DNA from: Nageia nagi
Taxonomy: Eukaryota > Pinophyta
Direction: 5' to 3'
NCBI GenBank assembly: GCA_050084985.1
Contig: JBITNC010000001.1
Span: forward strand, 106,578,001 to 106,642,000
Length of the DNA stretch: 64,000 bases
Below are positions 49,377-61,191 of this stretch, piece by piece (position 1 is the stretch's first letter; the number at the start of each line of letters is the position of its first letter). Made by a program: the position numbers and the translations under genes. A model generated the notes under the pieces. That model was given only the letters and a program-made list of their open reading frames with translations, searched no databases and was not told where the DNA came from.

Positions 49377-50420
49377 AAACCAATTGATAATGTAGTTATG
49401 GCAAGTTCTACAAAGAGTTATATTTTGGGAATTATAGAATGGTACCCTCCATGTTTAGCTCCTCATTTCCCAGACTTAGGTGCTATCTATCAACTCCAAT
49501 ACTTGAGATCACATTTATATCAAATGGTGGAACCTGCATCAAATCTTGTTGTTGATCTCACCATGGTTAATTTTTAGCTTCCAAGTTATGCTAGATAATA
49601 AGCCAATTATGTTCAAACTAGAGCTTCTTCTTTAGCAACTCAATAATAGCCCTAAGCTGCTCAACAAAATAAACAAACTATTCTAGTGCAACTTGAACCA
49701 AAAAGAGTGAAGGCTCATGTGATTCAACCATAAAATCAAGAAAATCAATTTCTCAAACGTTCAGATAATATTTTTCAAGACTTGAGTAATATTACTTTTG
49801 TAGCAGTAAATTGCATTGTGACTAGAAAAGAAGTCCCAAATAAAGAGAGGCATCATCCATTGAGATATCCTTTTATCACTAAACACCATAAAGAAAAGGA
49901 TACTCAATAGTTCATAACATATTATCTTGTAGAAATAAATAAGCATATCCCTTAGGCTCCATATAACATTGTGGAAGGATTGAAGAAAACACCTTCTAAA
50001 ATGACCATGTTTGATGGACCTTTTGCAAGAAGCTTTGAAGTTAAAAAATAGTAAAAAAAGGTAAATGAGAGTAATGTTGTCTTTGCAATATCTGATGATG
50101 TCCCTCCAACTCCTATAGGTATAAGGATACCCCCACCTTTTTATCTATCCCTTAGACTAGAAGGTTGGGTAGTTAATAATTGTATGATAGATATCGAAGT
50201 TGCTATTACTGTGATCCCCAAAATTATTACAAATGAAATGAAATTTTATATTATGAGATGCATTGATGGATTCATACAATTAGATTATTCCTTGGTAGAT
50301 GTTGTTGGTAGTGTTAAAGGATTTTCAATTACTCTTAATGCATTCCTTGATATCTATGTCATCCAAGGTATTATTATTGTTGACCTTCCACCTCTATTTG
50401 GAATCTATTTGTCTAAATAA
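49377..50420 (+). pseudogene. pol: G4 gag-protease linker and aspartic protease
   Basis: One frame is kept for over 1 kb with eleven stops before 50,100, all TAG or TAA (many next to Q codons). The linker has WYPPCLAPHFPDLGAIYQLQ and MTMFDGPFARSFEV. The protease region starts PPPFYLSLRLEGWVVNNC and has the active-site position MIDIEVAITVIPKI (consensus LIDSGA..N(V/I)(I/M)P), with the catalytic Asp kept and Ser-Gly changed. VDVVGSVKGFSITLNAF and LPPLFGIYLSK follow. This is the polyprotein processing enzyme; inactive. Confidence 0.75.
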
Positions 50421-50489
50421 TTTACTACCAAATTATGAGGGTACCTAGATTTAAATTATACACATCTTTTACTTCCCTTACAAAATAAA

Positions 50490-51130
50490 TAAGTGAAAAT
50501 TTTGAATGAGGGTACCAAAAGTGTTCATCTTAAGAAGATCTCAAAGCATAACTGTATGAATGTCCTTGAACCTATAGAAGTGTTTGAAAGGGATACACTC
50601 AAAGAAACACTACTAACAACTAAAATTCTTTCAATAAATGATCTCAATTATCAAGTCATAGATATTGGCATGGGAAACTATTATTTATATAAAAATATGC
50701 AACCAAATTCAATCATAGTTGAAAGGGATCATGAGATGTGGATAATGTACTTTGATAGGTGAAGATGTAAACATGGATGTGGAGCTATTATTGTATTTAA
50801 ATCACCAGAGGGACATATGAGAATATTCTTATTCAGATTCACATGGATTTGTACAAACAACATTGATGAGTATGAAGCACTCTATTTAGGGCTATCTAAA
50901 GCAATCAGCATTTGAAACAGATGTCTAATTATGCATGGTGATTCTAAACTAGTTATAAAACAAGTTAGAAAGTAGATTACTGCAAAACATCACTATCTAA
51001 AGACCTATATGAATAGGGTATAGGACTTACTAGAGTCATTCCTAGCAATTAATTTTATCTCTATTCTCATAAGGTACAAACAAGTTGCTAATGCACTTAC
51101 TAGTAAAGGGGCATGTTATAATCTTGCTCA
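50490..51130 (+). pseudogene. pol: RNase H-like (RVT_3-type) domain of G4, upstream of RT
   Basis: After a linker (50,493-50,762) the frame reads MYFDR*RCKHGCGAIIVFKS, then FTWICTNNIDEYEALYLGLS, then IMHGDSKLVIKQV and ending IRYKQVANALTSKGA-like. This is the RNase H fold text of plant gypsy elements (YFDG...GAG.V...P.G, TNN.AEYEAL..GL, GDS.L...Q, N..ADAL). The Asp, Glu and Asp of the first three catalytic positions are visible; the last (ADAL) is lost. It lies before RT, whereas the additional RNase H of Tat/Ogre elements usually lies after it. The true RT-linked RNase H is separately present at about 52,390-52,830. Confidence 0.75.
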
Positions 51131-51149
51131 TTATAAAAGAGGAAGATTT

Positions 51150-52290
51150 AGAGTAAAAATTCAAATTAGGCCATCAATCCTTGATATTGCAAATGTTGAG
51201 TAGGTATTTGACTTTGATGAGCATATCATGAATTTTCTATTAGATAAAGCAATTTCTCATACCTTTGGTATTGAATAACTACTTGATTATTTTCAAGAGT
51301 CATATGTGATACAACTTAGGAATAATATTATACCAAAAGGTTTACTCTCTATTGAAATACTATTCAAATCTAAAGATGTTCAAAATGCTAAGTCCTTGGC
51401 TAATCAAAAAGAGAAAAATATCGAGCTAGAAGTAGAGCATAGAAAGTATATTAAGATTAGATCAGAATGCTTAAAAGAAGAGAAAAATAATATATTTTAG
51501 ATTTATCATCAATTTTTAAAAGCAATTTCTTGGGCTTATGATGATTTGAAAACATATGACAAAAATGTGATCCAACATACCATTGAACTTGAACTAGAAG
51601 CTAAATCATATAGATAAAAATAGAGATTGATCAACGCAAAAATAGAAGAAGCTATGAAGTAAGAATTAATCAAACTATTAGATTCTAATATTATCTACCC
51701 TATAAAGCATTCTTCTTGGGTTGCTAATCTTGTCCCAGTAAAGAAAAAGAGAGGAGAAACCAGGCTACTTGTAGATTTCAGAAATCTAAATTGGGTCTCT
51801 TAAAGATAACTACCCTCTTCCTCCCATGGATAAAATCCTACACATAGTAGTTGGAGCATAATATTTTTTTATGATTTATGGCTACTTAATATTTAATCAA
51901 ATTTGGGTAAAGGATAAGGACCAATTCAAAATTGCATTCACAACTAAATGGGGGACATTTACATTTTAAAGGATGCCCTTTGATATTTCCAATGTAGGGG
52001 CAACCTTCCAAAGAGCAATGGACCATGCCTTTGGTGATCTAATAAACAAGATTATCCTAGTATACCTAGATTATATAACACTATTTTCAAGAATTATACA
52101 AGATCATTTACATAATTTAAGCAAGTTTTTAAAAAATATATAGAGTTTAGGATCTCAATTAATCCCAAAAGTCCATCCTTATGGTTAACCAAGGAAAATT
52201 GCTTGGTCATATTATCTCAGAAAAGGGGTTGGCAATTGACCTAGAAAAAGTAAAAGGTATTGAATCATTATCAATTACTTCTAATAATTA
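51150..52290 (+). pseudogene. pol: G4 reverse transcriptase
   Basis: The connecting part has SWAYDDLKTYDKNVIQHTIE. RT begins EEAMK*ELIKLLDSNIIYPI, SSWVANLVPVKKKRGETRLL and VDFRNLN, then IAFTTKWGTFTF*RMPFDIS and GATFQRAMDHAFGDL. The active site reads VYLDYITLFSRI: the second Asp of YLDD is Tyr, and the first palm Asp is also lost. Five or more frame changes in the middle. Definitely gypsy-type; dead. Confidence 0.88.
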
Positions 52291-52890
52291 GGCTCTACAA
52301 TATTTTCTTGGTAAAATCAATTATTTAGAAAATTTATTAATAATTTTTCAAAAATTGTATCTCCAATTATTACAATGTTGAACAAAGATGTTGTATTTTC
52401 CTGGTCATAGGAAGCAAAGCAAGCTTTTTAGGATATCAAAAAGGCTATAATATAATCTCCTATTATGAATAATATAGATTTTTCAAAATATTTCATTATG
52501 TATGCATATGGAGTGGAAAAAAGCATTGTTGCAATCTTAGCATAGAAAGATGACCAGAAAGAAGAACACCTGATTGCCTTTCATATACAAACACTACACC
52601 AACACCAAAAAAGGTATTCATTCATTGAGAAGTAAGTATTTTTCAAAATTAATGGACTTAATAAATTTAAATATTATGTGTGCCATAATAAGATCCTTGT
52701 GTTTACTATTGACCTTGATGTACGAAACTATGTCATTCAAGGAGAATTGGGTGAAGGGAAAGCTAGTTGGATCACAAAGATAATGGAATATCATATAGAA
52801 AGTAAACCAACTAGTCTTATCAGGAGTAGAGTTCTCTATGAAAATATAGCATAAGGATCACACATGATTACTATCATAGAGGATGAACAA
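52291..52890 (+). pseudogene. pol: G4 RNase H (RT-linked)
   Basis: Fragments in order: FSKIVSPIITMLNKDVVFSW, EAKQAF*DIKKAI, MNNIDFSKYFIMYAYGVEKS, SFIEK*VFFKINGLNKFKYY and LGEGKASWITKIMEYHIESK. They match the connection/RNase H part of this gypsy clade (F..I..PL...L.KD..F.W ... F.LYT.AS ... EKE..AV....K.RHY). Frame changes are frequent. Confidence 0.75.
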
Positions 52891-52904
52891 CATTTCAATC
52901 TAGA

Positions 52905-54160
52905 AAGTGATTGGATAAAATAATTTATTTTTATTTTCATACTAGTAAATGTCTTGAATCCCTAGATATATTTCAAAGGAGGAGATTCAGGTTGCAAGCT
53001 TTGAAGTTTTTGATGATAGATAAACATATTAATATAAAAAAATTTGATCAAACCCTATTAATATGTGTGACTCATGATGAAGCCCAGAGAATATTACATG
53101 AATTTTATTATGGATTCTTTGGAGGACATTACAATGGTCCAACTATAGTAGCAAAAGTGTTACAAGTTAGGTACTATTAGCCTACCATATTTTAGGATTC
53201 ATTCAAGATATATAGAGAGTATGATAAATATAGTAGATATGTCAAAAAAATAATACAACTAGTAATGCCTCTCAAACCTATGGTCATGGGGTCTAAACTT
53301 CATTGGTGTCATAAATCCTAATTCCTCAACAAGCCACAAATTTATTCTGACTACAATAGATTATTTTACAAGATTGTTAGAAGATATTCCATGAAATAAT
53401 GTAGATCAAGAGGTAGTGATATAAATGATCAAAATAATAATTACTCACTTTGGTATCCCATAAAATATTGTATCAGATAATGGTGATGCATTCATTGGAT
53501 ACAATTTGTCAAATTTTGTTGCTGAATATGAGATCTACTAGTTATTATCTTCAAAATATTTCCCATAAGGGAATGGGTTAGTAGAATCAACCAATAAGAA
53601 CCTAACCTAGATCATCAAAAGAACAATTGATTGGAATCTTAGACAATGGTCTACACAATTAGAATATGCATTATGGGTAGACAGAATTAGTATCAAGCAA
53701 ATGATCAAGACATCCCCTTATGCATTAGTATATGGTAAAAGACTAGTATTTCCAATTCATCTTGACTTATCCTCACTAAATATTTTGTAAGATATAGAAG
53801 ACTATGATTTTGAACCACTTCAAGCTAGGTATAATCAGATATTGAGGTTGGAACAAGATAGAAACAAAGAATATGAATCCTTCCAACATCGACAATAGAT
53901 AGTTAAAAAGTGGTTTGATAAGAAGAAGTCTTCTTAGGTGAAATTTGAAATAGGATACATTATCCTCAAATGGGATTAAGAAAGATCAAATACCAAGAAA
54001 CACCATAAGTTTTATTCCTTATAAAGCAGACCCTATATCATTACATAATCTATGCAGAATAATGCATTTAAACTTTAGGATATCATTGAGTCCCGAAAGC
54101 TACCTATAATAGTAAACAAGATTTATTTGAAATATTATTGGGTGATAGGGTGATTACATA
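52905..54160 (+). pseudogene. pol: G4 integrase
   Basis: The zinc finger begins DEAQRILHEFYYGFFGGHYN (both His kept) but its Cys pair reads REYDKYSRY, so both Cys are lost. The core keeps the catalytic triad in sequence: FILTTIDYFTRL (Asp), NIVSDNGDAFIG (Asp) and GNGLVESTNKNL (Glu). Downstream WSTQLEYALWVDR, KTSPYALVYGKRLVFPIHLD and LRLEQDRNKEYESF are typical. There are many TAG/TAA stops and some frame changes. Ends near 54,160 with EILLGD-like sequence. Confidence 0.87.
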
Positions 54161-54630
54161 ACACTCATTGAAAATTGTACAGTGTATATATTGCCAAAAA
54201 AAATGGTTTGTACATTCCATTGTAGTTTAGGCATAACTTTTGAGGAGGTATATAGCTATTAATGCTAACATTAACTTAGCATGGTATGAGGTTAAATTTA
54301 TCCAATGAACTATTATATCAAAAGGAAAGAATTAAAGGCTAAGGATTCCTTGGATAACCCACCATCCATGCCTTAAATCTCCCAATTTGAATTTGGTGCA
54401 CATCAAATTAATGCATTCCTACCTATCATCCATAACTTGTACCATGCACAAATCTCTATGTTCTTTGGATATTAATTTACATTACTTGACACATCAAGCA
54501 CAAACCCTAAGAAAATAAAATATACTCCTTGAGCCTCCTATTCTTCACTTAGAAAATTTTTGAGAGAACTTGAACCCTAAACATACACAATAGTTGAGTG
54601 AAGAAGAAGAGAATTTGCAAAGCCTAACAA
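54161..54630 (+). other. Spacer after G4 integrase
   Basis: No recognisable coding. It ends in an AGAAGAAGAGAA-type purine stretch just before the next coding-like region. Confidence 0.4.
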
Positions 54631-56560
54631 TGCAAGGTTTTTTATTCTTAATGCTAACTCATGCTACAAAGAAAATAATGAATACTATGATGGAAACCAA
54701 GCCACCAATTGAGAATGAGCTTTAGGGGGTGGATGCTATTCTTATTGCAATCCAAGATAAATATTTGGATAATGCTCCTGGTGTGAATTCAAAAATGGGG
54801 ATTATCAATCATATGGATACTTAACATGTTGATCCCATAAGGATCCTATTGCAGCATCTAAAGCCTAAGGTTGTAATTAAAGGGAAATCATTGGTTGAAT
54901 CAAAGAGGGACATAATGATAGAAAAAGGCCTTGCTTATTATATTACCTAAGAATCATTCACATGTCCTAAGTTGTTGTATGATATTGCACTCAAGCATAA
55001 CCAATAGGGATATGAAATTAGAGTTTTCAAGGACTAGCAACAAGAAGGAAATTTGGTTCAAAACCCAAGTTAGTGTTGGATTACTCTCTTGAAGCCATTG
55101 TATAGGCATTTGCAATTCTATTTGACTCGACATTTCACATTAAAAAGCAAATTGATCTAAAGCATGAAAAAGAAGATTTCTATAAAAATTACCAAGAGAT
55201 GCTAGATTGGATTGATCAAAGGTATGACGAGTACACCACAAAGTTATTATAGAGCTATGACATAGCCTCATTTAAGAAGGCTTGAGATAGAAAGTGTTGT
55301 AAGCATTAGCTATCACTCTTGGAAAGAAGACCTAAATTGAGGCAGATGAGGCCATGATGAGAATGTAATTCAATATCATAGAGGCACACATCTGTTATGA
55401 TTTTTCTTCTTTCATTTCAAATGAGATGAGAAAAAATCTTTTCAAAATAGAAAAATTAGATTTTCAACATTCTTCTTATCTATAGTGGCTCCTGGTCTAT
55501 CAAAATATTGATAAACTAATGGAAGTAGGACTTCAAGTTCAACTTGTGACATCAATCATAGGGCCTACACAAATTGAATTGAGAGTCCCAATATTAACCA
55601 ACTTGCATGTGTCATATTATGAATTCATAGAAACATTCTATGCACAAATGGTGGAGATTCTAATAGGGAAGCTTCCCTGTAGGCTTCGCTAGTCAACGAT
55701 GCAAGAGCTGCAAGGAGGCAACAAGATAGGTGATCGATACTTCTTAAAGGACTAAACTATAATTATAAGGTATGGGTATTTTGAGAACCCATTTTTATAC
55801 CTAAATTTGTGATTAACCAAATGTATTCTAGAAATGGTTAGACAAATGTGTACTATAAAAACCAAATATGGGGTTGAGGGTAATTTCAAAACCATTATAA
55901 ATATGTCAACTATTACTAAAATGTTTTTACATTACTAGAAATAGGATGTAAGGATAGCATAACTGATTTCATTGGATAGAATTTTAAATTAGAGATTGTT
56001 GATTTCCCTTCTATGTATGACCTATTGAGAGAGATTACAAGAATTATAAAGTAAAATAAAAAGTGTTCAACCTTCATTCATGAGTATAGGACCCATATAG
56101 AGTATTTTGTAAATCAAACTAAGCAAGAAGCTAAGGAATGCCTAGAGTGGGAATTTGGAACTTTGTATAAGTCATAGTTAACCTTGGAGGGTATCAAGAA
56201 GTATGAAAACTAGAAAGTTAGGTGGCAAGAATTTTCCTTAAACTCGAAAGTTTTTTCTAGATTGAGATATGAATTGGGTTGGGGCACCAAAAAGATCCAT
56301 TATTTTACCAAGTTTAGATTTGAATACATGACCAAAATCCATCACATTAAGAAGCAATTGTTTGGTGAATTCAACTATGATAAATGTTAGGAATCCTAGT
56401 ATACAAAAGACCTATTGTTGGAAATGGAAACACCTCTCCCACCTAATTTTCAAAGAAAATTAGAAAGGGGGACAAAGAGAAAAGAGGATGGAGAACCATC
56501 TAGTTCAAAACAACCAACAAAGAGGAAGAAAGAAGATTAGATGGAAATAACTACTACTTC
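54631..56560 (+). pseudogene. Unrecognised protein region downstream of G4 integrase, part 1
   Basis: A plus-strand frame from about 54,631 (MQGFLFLMLTHATKKIMN) runs with stops that are TAG/TAA where Q fits (ENEL*GVD, MDT*HVD, YIT*ESF, HNQ*GYE), including SLVESKRDIMIEKGLAYYIT, CPKLLYDIALKHNQ and LLKPLYRHLQFYLTRHFTL. Later parts read CSTFIHEYRTHIEYFVNQTK, EAKECLEWEFGTLYK and FSRLRYELGWGTKKIHYFTK. I do not recognise the family. The amino-acid-like composition and the pattern of decay show that it was coding. Position between IN and the 3' LTR marks it as an additional element gene or a captured gene. Confidence 0.5.
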
Positions 56561-58470
56561 TTGAGAATACTCTCCAAAGAAGAGAATAAGAGTTCAAACT
56601 GTGGCATAAGCCCAAGTAGAATAGGTCTTATAAGAGGAGAAGAAATGCCAAACCATTGAATCACAAGTGCCCAAGAGTACACAAACTCCATCTCCTATGG
56701 TTAGTCAAGAGATGCCTAAAGCAATTACAAGAGAAATGGAGATGGTTGATGCTGAGGAGACTCAAAAACCCTAGAGCATAGACATTGTAGTTTACCAAGA
56801 TGCTTGAGAAGAAATAGGGGATGAGGTTTAGCAAGGAGGGGGAAATGTACTCAACATAAGTAGTGCCATATCAACCAAAGGTGAATCAGGAGGAAATGGA
56901 GGTGATGATGATGATGAAGATACCAAGAAGAAAAAGGACTCTAGCCTAATAGATGAGGCTCTTGAAAAAGAAAAACCTATAGAAGAAGAAGAAGAGGAAG
57001 TTGAAGTGCTAGCTTCCACTTATAATACACTAAAAGAACTTCTATAGCAAACTTTGGCATTCACTTTAGGTGTAAGTACAAAATCGCATTCTTTAGTTTC
57101 TTTCTTTACAACCTCCAAAGAGGAAATTAAAAGTATTTTTTCCACACAAGTAGAAGAGCCCATTGATTGGGAAAAATTTGTAAATAAACCCTTTATACTA
57201 CTAGAGAAATAGTTTAGGATTTTAAGTAGAGTTACAGAGATGAAAAATTTCTCAAATGCCTTCAAAGAAGGGAAGTTGGATACTACTCCCATGCACATAG
57301 TAAATGTACATATTTAGAGTGCTTGAGCTATAGATCAATCCCAATTACTTGTGAATACTTCCATGATAGATGGAAAAACCTCCAATCAATGGAAAATAAG
57401 ATTAATAGGTTGAATAAAAAAATATATTAACATAAGAAGGACTACTCCCTTAAGGAAAAAATAATTATTGGGTTACAGAATCAAAATAAAGACCTATTAG
57501 GAAAACTAGTAAAGTAGAATTCCAAGTTTAAAAAAATCTTGGCACAAAATAAAGTTGAGTTGAAAACTACAAAGAAAAAAATAGAAGATCTAAAAGTTCA
57601 AGCTATCATGTTAGATAGTATGAAGGCTCAATAGATTGAAGAAGAATTGAAAAAGTCACTAGCAGTGAATAAAGTACCCAATGATTATAAAACAAAGCTA
57701 CTACTAATTGTAAAGGGCTTTAGGAAGTCTTTGGTTGAACAACTAGGAGAAAATTTGGTGAGGCTATCATAGTTTCACTTATTGAAGAATCAAACAAAAT
57801 AAGCTTCTAGTAGTTTATTGCTCAAACTACTCTATATAGACTGGCTCTAGATATACCAAGATCAGTAATTGAAAGAATATAGAGTTGGTTAAGAGCCCTT
57901 ATAGAAAAGGACATAGCTACTATTACTCCCAAGCCAAGGAAAACATTTTTAAGAACTCAAGATATCTACAAAATGCAAGATCTAGTATTTAGTATGGACA
58001 TCAATAAACACCAGCTCAACTTAAAGGTTGGCTTTGTCAATAAATTCTTTCATTCTTTGATTGAATTGAAAGATTTTAAATTATGGGAGGAACAAGATGT
58101 ATAGGGTAGTGCCAAACTATGGGTGGCAAATACCATTCAATTTTTAGAACAATATTACTTTGGGAAACAAATATCATATTTACAATAAATAAATGACCTT
58201 GCTCAGGAGATAATTGTAATATTGTTACATGCAGGAGGGTTGGATAATGTGCTAAAGAGGTTTAGAGTAGATATAATGAAAATACAAGATTACCGTATTT
58301 TATCATAAGTTGATCATCAGGACTTGAAATATTTGAATAAGAAGATTCAATCTATGCTCCCTGCAGAGCTAATCCCATCACTTGAAGCCCCTACAAAGCT
58401 TCTTCTAGACACGCAAGTGAGAGCAACAAGTAGAGGGTTCTCTTCTCCAATAGGTAGAGACCCTAAGAGC
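56561..58470 (+). pseudogene. Unrecognised protein region downstream of G4 integrase, part 2 (acidic and coiled-coil)
   Basis: Continuing from part 1: a basic patch (KRKEDGEPSSSKQPTKRKKE at about 56,478-56,537), a P/S/Q-rich stretch, and a Gly/Asp/Glu-rich patch at 56,880-57,010 (GGDDDDEDTKKKKDSS ... EEEEEE). Then follows LKELL*QTLAFTLGVSTKSH and a long heptad-like, Lys/Glu/Gln-rich segment at about 57,390-57,690 (MENKINRLNKKIY; NKVELKTTKKKIEDLKVQA). Toward 58,470 the frame becomes uncertain. The opposite-strand open runs in this region are shadows of the biased composition. Function unknown. Confidence 0.45.
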
Positions 58471-60328
58471 TACTAGAAGATTATTATTCTTTTAAAATTA
58501 CACTCTAAGAATAGGACAAATTTTTCTTTATACTTATTATTTTTGTCAAAGTTTTGTTAAGTATCAAGAGTTTTAGGTGTAATCAATAGCCTAGGTATCA
58601 TTCATATATATAAGTCTTAACCAATTTTGTTTCAAAGTTTAATTGCTATATAGTGGGTGTTGTGATAATTCTCAGAAATTAGTCATAGTTTAGATGTTTA
58701 GTTTGATGTTCTCTAGTAACTATACATAAGTTAAGATTCATAATGAATGGTTAATATGTCAAAGTCTTATTTGGGAAGTAATATATCCTATTTAGGAAAT
58801 ACTATAGTATGTAAGGGAAACAAATGTCTAAGTCAAAACTAGGTATTATAAGAACTTGCATATTTATGAGAATTATTGTAAATAAGAGTCCTAACTTGGG
58901 TCTTTTTGGGAATTATTGTAAATAAGAGTCCTTGTTGAGTTTAAATTACCAATGAGTGGTGTTGTATAGCTAATGGATTTCCAAAGAAAAGTTTTATTGT
59001 ATGCTGAAGATCAATGAGAGACATTTCAAGAAGGCATCTTCTAGAGCCTACTGATCTTGAGTGTGACATCAAACTTTTTTACATAAAATCTATGGGTCCT
59101 AAGATAATCAATAGTGGGAGATACATCATTCAATGGGATATATTTCAAAAAGATGATTTAACAAAGCCCACCAATTTTGAGTGATGATGTCAAACCTTTT
59201 GCTTGAAATCAATGGGTGTTATGAAGCTCCCTACCATCATTAGAGCCCACCAAGGAGAAATAAAGCCTATCAAGATAAAATAGAACCCACCAAATAGGAG
59301 AAAGGATAATGAGTTAGGAAGAACACCTGAGTCCACTTGATCATAAGTGTCTCACCCTTGGGGCTCTATCAATGTGTCGACCATGACTCATTTCCACATG
59401 ATAGTGGAACTTCTTCCTAGGATTACAATGATACATTATTCACTACCTTTATTATTCCATGCAACTTGTAGCTATAGTTTTTATCATTAATGGTTGCAAA
59501 GAGTTAGATCATTGCCAATAGAATATAGTGCTAGATTGTACAAATAAATCTAGTAGAAAGGGCATTTAGAATTAGCTATAGTCTCAAAAGAATATAGTTA
59601 ATGATAAATCAAAAGGATTATAGCTTAAAAGTACAACAATTTAGAGATATAAAATTCTCAAATTTTGGCATTGATTATACTTGTTCACTATGCAATTTAA
59701 CATAATTGCAACTATAATTTGTACATTTGTAAATAAGTATTCATACTATTCTTAGTCAAATAGCTTAGTTAAGAGCATTAATGGTTGACAACCAACTAGT
59801 TGTAGATGTAAATATATAAATAGTGACTATTATAGGTCCAAATGGTTGAACATTCTAGCAAATTTGCCCAAGTATGTAAGATGCTTTCATATGTGACAAT
59901 GCAATTTGATAATGCTTTTCCCTATATAATATGTGGTTGTTTATTATGCTTTGTGAATGTTATGCATGAAATGCTATCTTAAGTTATGGCTATATATTAT
60001 GATTGTGAGACCCCAAGGGAAAGATAGTTTACTATTTTTAATCATGGCTATGGATTGTTGCTTATTCTACAATGCTTAGGCTATATAGTGTTAATGTTTT
60101 TGTTAGTTTAATGTGTTTATCTCTTTCATGTTACTCTTAGCCATTTTATCTCTTTCTAGTTACTTTTAACATTTATCATAGATAGGAATTGGCCTATAAT
60201 CCAAATATTGAGTAGAAAACCAACACGAGCACATTCCCCACCACCTTCTACTCTTTCAAGGACCCTCCTATTATAGAAAATGAAGAACAAAATTAGACCA
60301 AACCCTTGAGTTTATATTATAATGATCA
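58471..60328 (+). repeat. G4 3' LTR
   Basis: About 1,858 bp, matching 46,217-48,062 from (A)TTATTCTTTTA(A/G)AATTACACT to ...TGATCA. Differences are spread evenly, as expected of an old insertion. No distinct polypurine tract is visible in front (GGTAGAGACCCTAAGAGC is the closest). Confidence 0.85.
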
Positions 60329-60744
60329 ATAGTCTCCACATGAGCCATCATTATGGGCCTTCATTAGATCCATCCAAGATAGAAAAAAGCATTTTAGATA
60401 TTATGCATGCTTAGGACTTACTTGTATTAGGAGTGTGAATCTAATCTTTGTAAGTCCTTTGAAATATTACCTTATAGGAACCTAGTCTATCCTTATATGA
60501 ATCCTTTAAATGAATCCTTAATAAGTTTTATATTATCTTTTGATCAAAAAATTCCTTAAATTATACAAAAAACCTCCTTACTATAATAGAAACCATGGAA
60601 GAGGACCATCATTTGTCTTGACATTAGAAGAACTAAGCCTAAGTGAATAAATTCTTATTCTACAAAGATCTAATGATAGCTCTCTAAAACGTCATCAAAA
60701 TAGCTTAAACAAGATAGCCAATCTCACAAATTTGATACCAATTT
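60329..60744 (-). other. Possible copia-C leader with primer-site-like sequence
   Basis: Next to the low end of the copia-C LTR the minus strand reads TTGGTATCAAATTTGTGAG (60,722-60,740), close to the TGGTATCAGAGC primer site of copia-A at the equivalent place. No coding is seen in the rest. Confidence 0.35.
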
Positions 60745-61182
60745 AAAGAGGGTCCTCCAACCATGGTATTACATCCACTAATCTAAAATATTATTCTCAA
60801 AGAGCACTCTCTTACAAAAAATATTTCTTACTTCTCCTAACAATCCTAGAGCATAATGTTTCTACAAACTTGAGTAAGTATCTTCTAGGAGAGGGCCCTC
60901 TATTTATAGGCCAAAATCCTCCCTTGGATCACCCTTTTAGCCAATTTACAATGTCATGATATGCATCACCCTTTTACTTAAAAGGCATGCTCATGGGATG
61001 GAGTGTGGGATAAGTTACATTATTTTATTCAAAAATACTTAAGAGGTATCCAAGAATACTTTTAAGTATTAGTAAATTTACATTATCATATTCACTAAAT
61101 ACTTAAGGTATCTAGGGACACCCTTAAGTATTAGTAAATTTACATTAAGATACCTTATAATAATGCATTATACATTCCAATA
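60745..61182 (-). repeat. Copia-C LTR
   Basis: On the minus strand it starts TATTGGAATGTATAATGC after the polypurine tract AAGGGGGAG (61,183-61,191) and has CCTATAAATAGAGGGCC at about 60,893-60,909. Within it, a segment of about 75 bp (TAATGTAAATTTACTAATACTTAA...) is present twice. Only one LTR of this element is in the window. Confidence 0.75.
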
Positions 61183-61191
61183 CTCCCCCTT

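Larger units (their letters stand above)
46217..60328 (+). mobile_element. G4, large Ty3/gypsy element with 1.85-kb LTRs and extra 3' coding
   Basis: The 5' LTR 46,217-48,062 and 3' LTR 58,471-60,328 align throughout. The interior (10.4 kb) encodes gag, protease, an RNase H-like domain, RT, RNase H and integrase in gypsy arrangement, then 3.8 kb of unrecognised coding-like sequence with an acidic patch and coiled coil. All parts carry stops, mostly TAG/TAA without frameshift in the first half. No clear target duplication. Confidence 0.88.

Noticed and set aside
49377-50100. A variant genetic code or U-to-C editing reading TAG/TAA as Gln
   Set aside because: Other parts of the same elements have frameshifts, TGA stops and lost catalytic residues. 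Decay by deamination explains all of it; U-to-C editing is an organellar process in some plants, and these are nuclear retroelements.
56828-57298. Minus-strand serine-rich frames in G4
   Set aside because: They are opposite to an Asp/Glu/Lys-rich plus-strand frame; composition alone creates them.
46212-60333. Target-site duplication for G4
   Set aside because: TAAGT and ATAGT at the two ends differ at two of five positions; not claimed.
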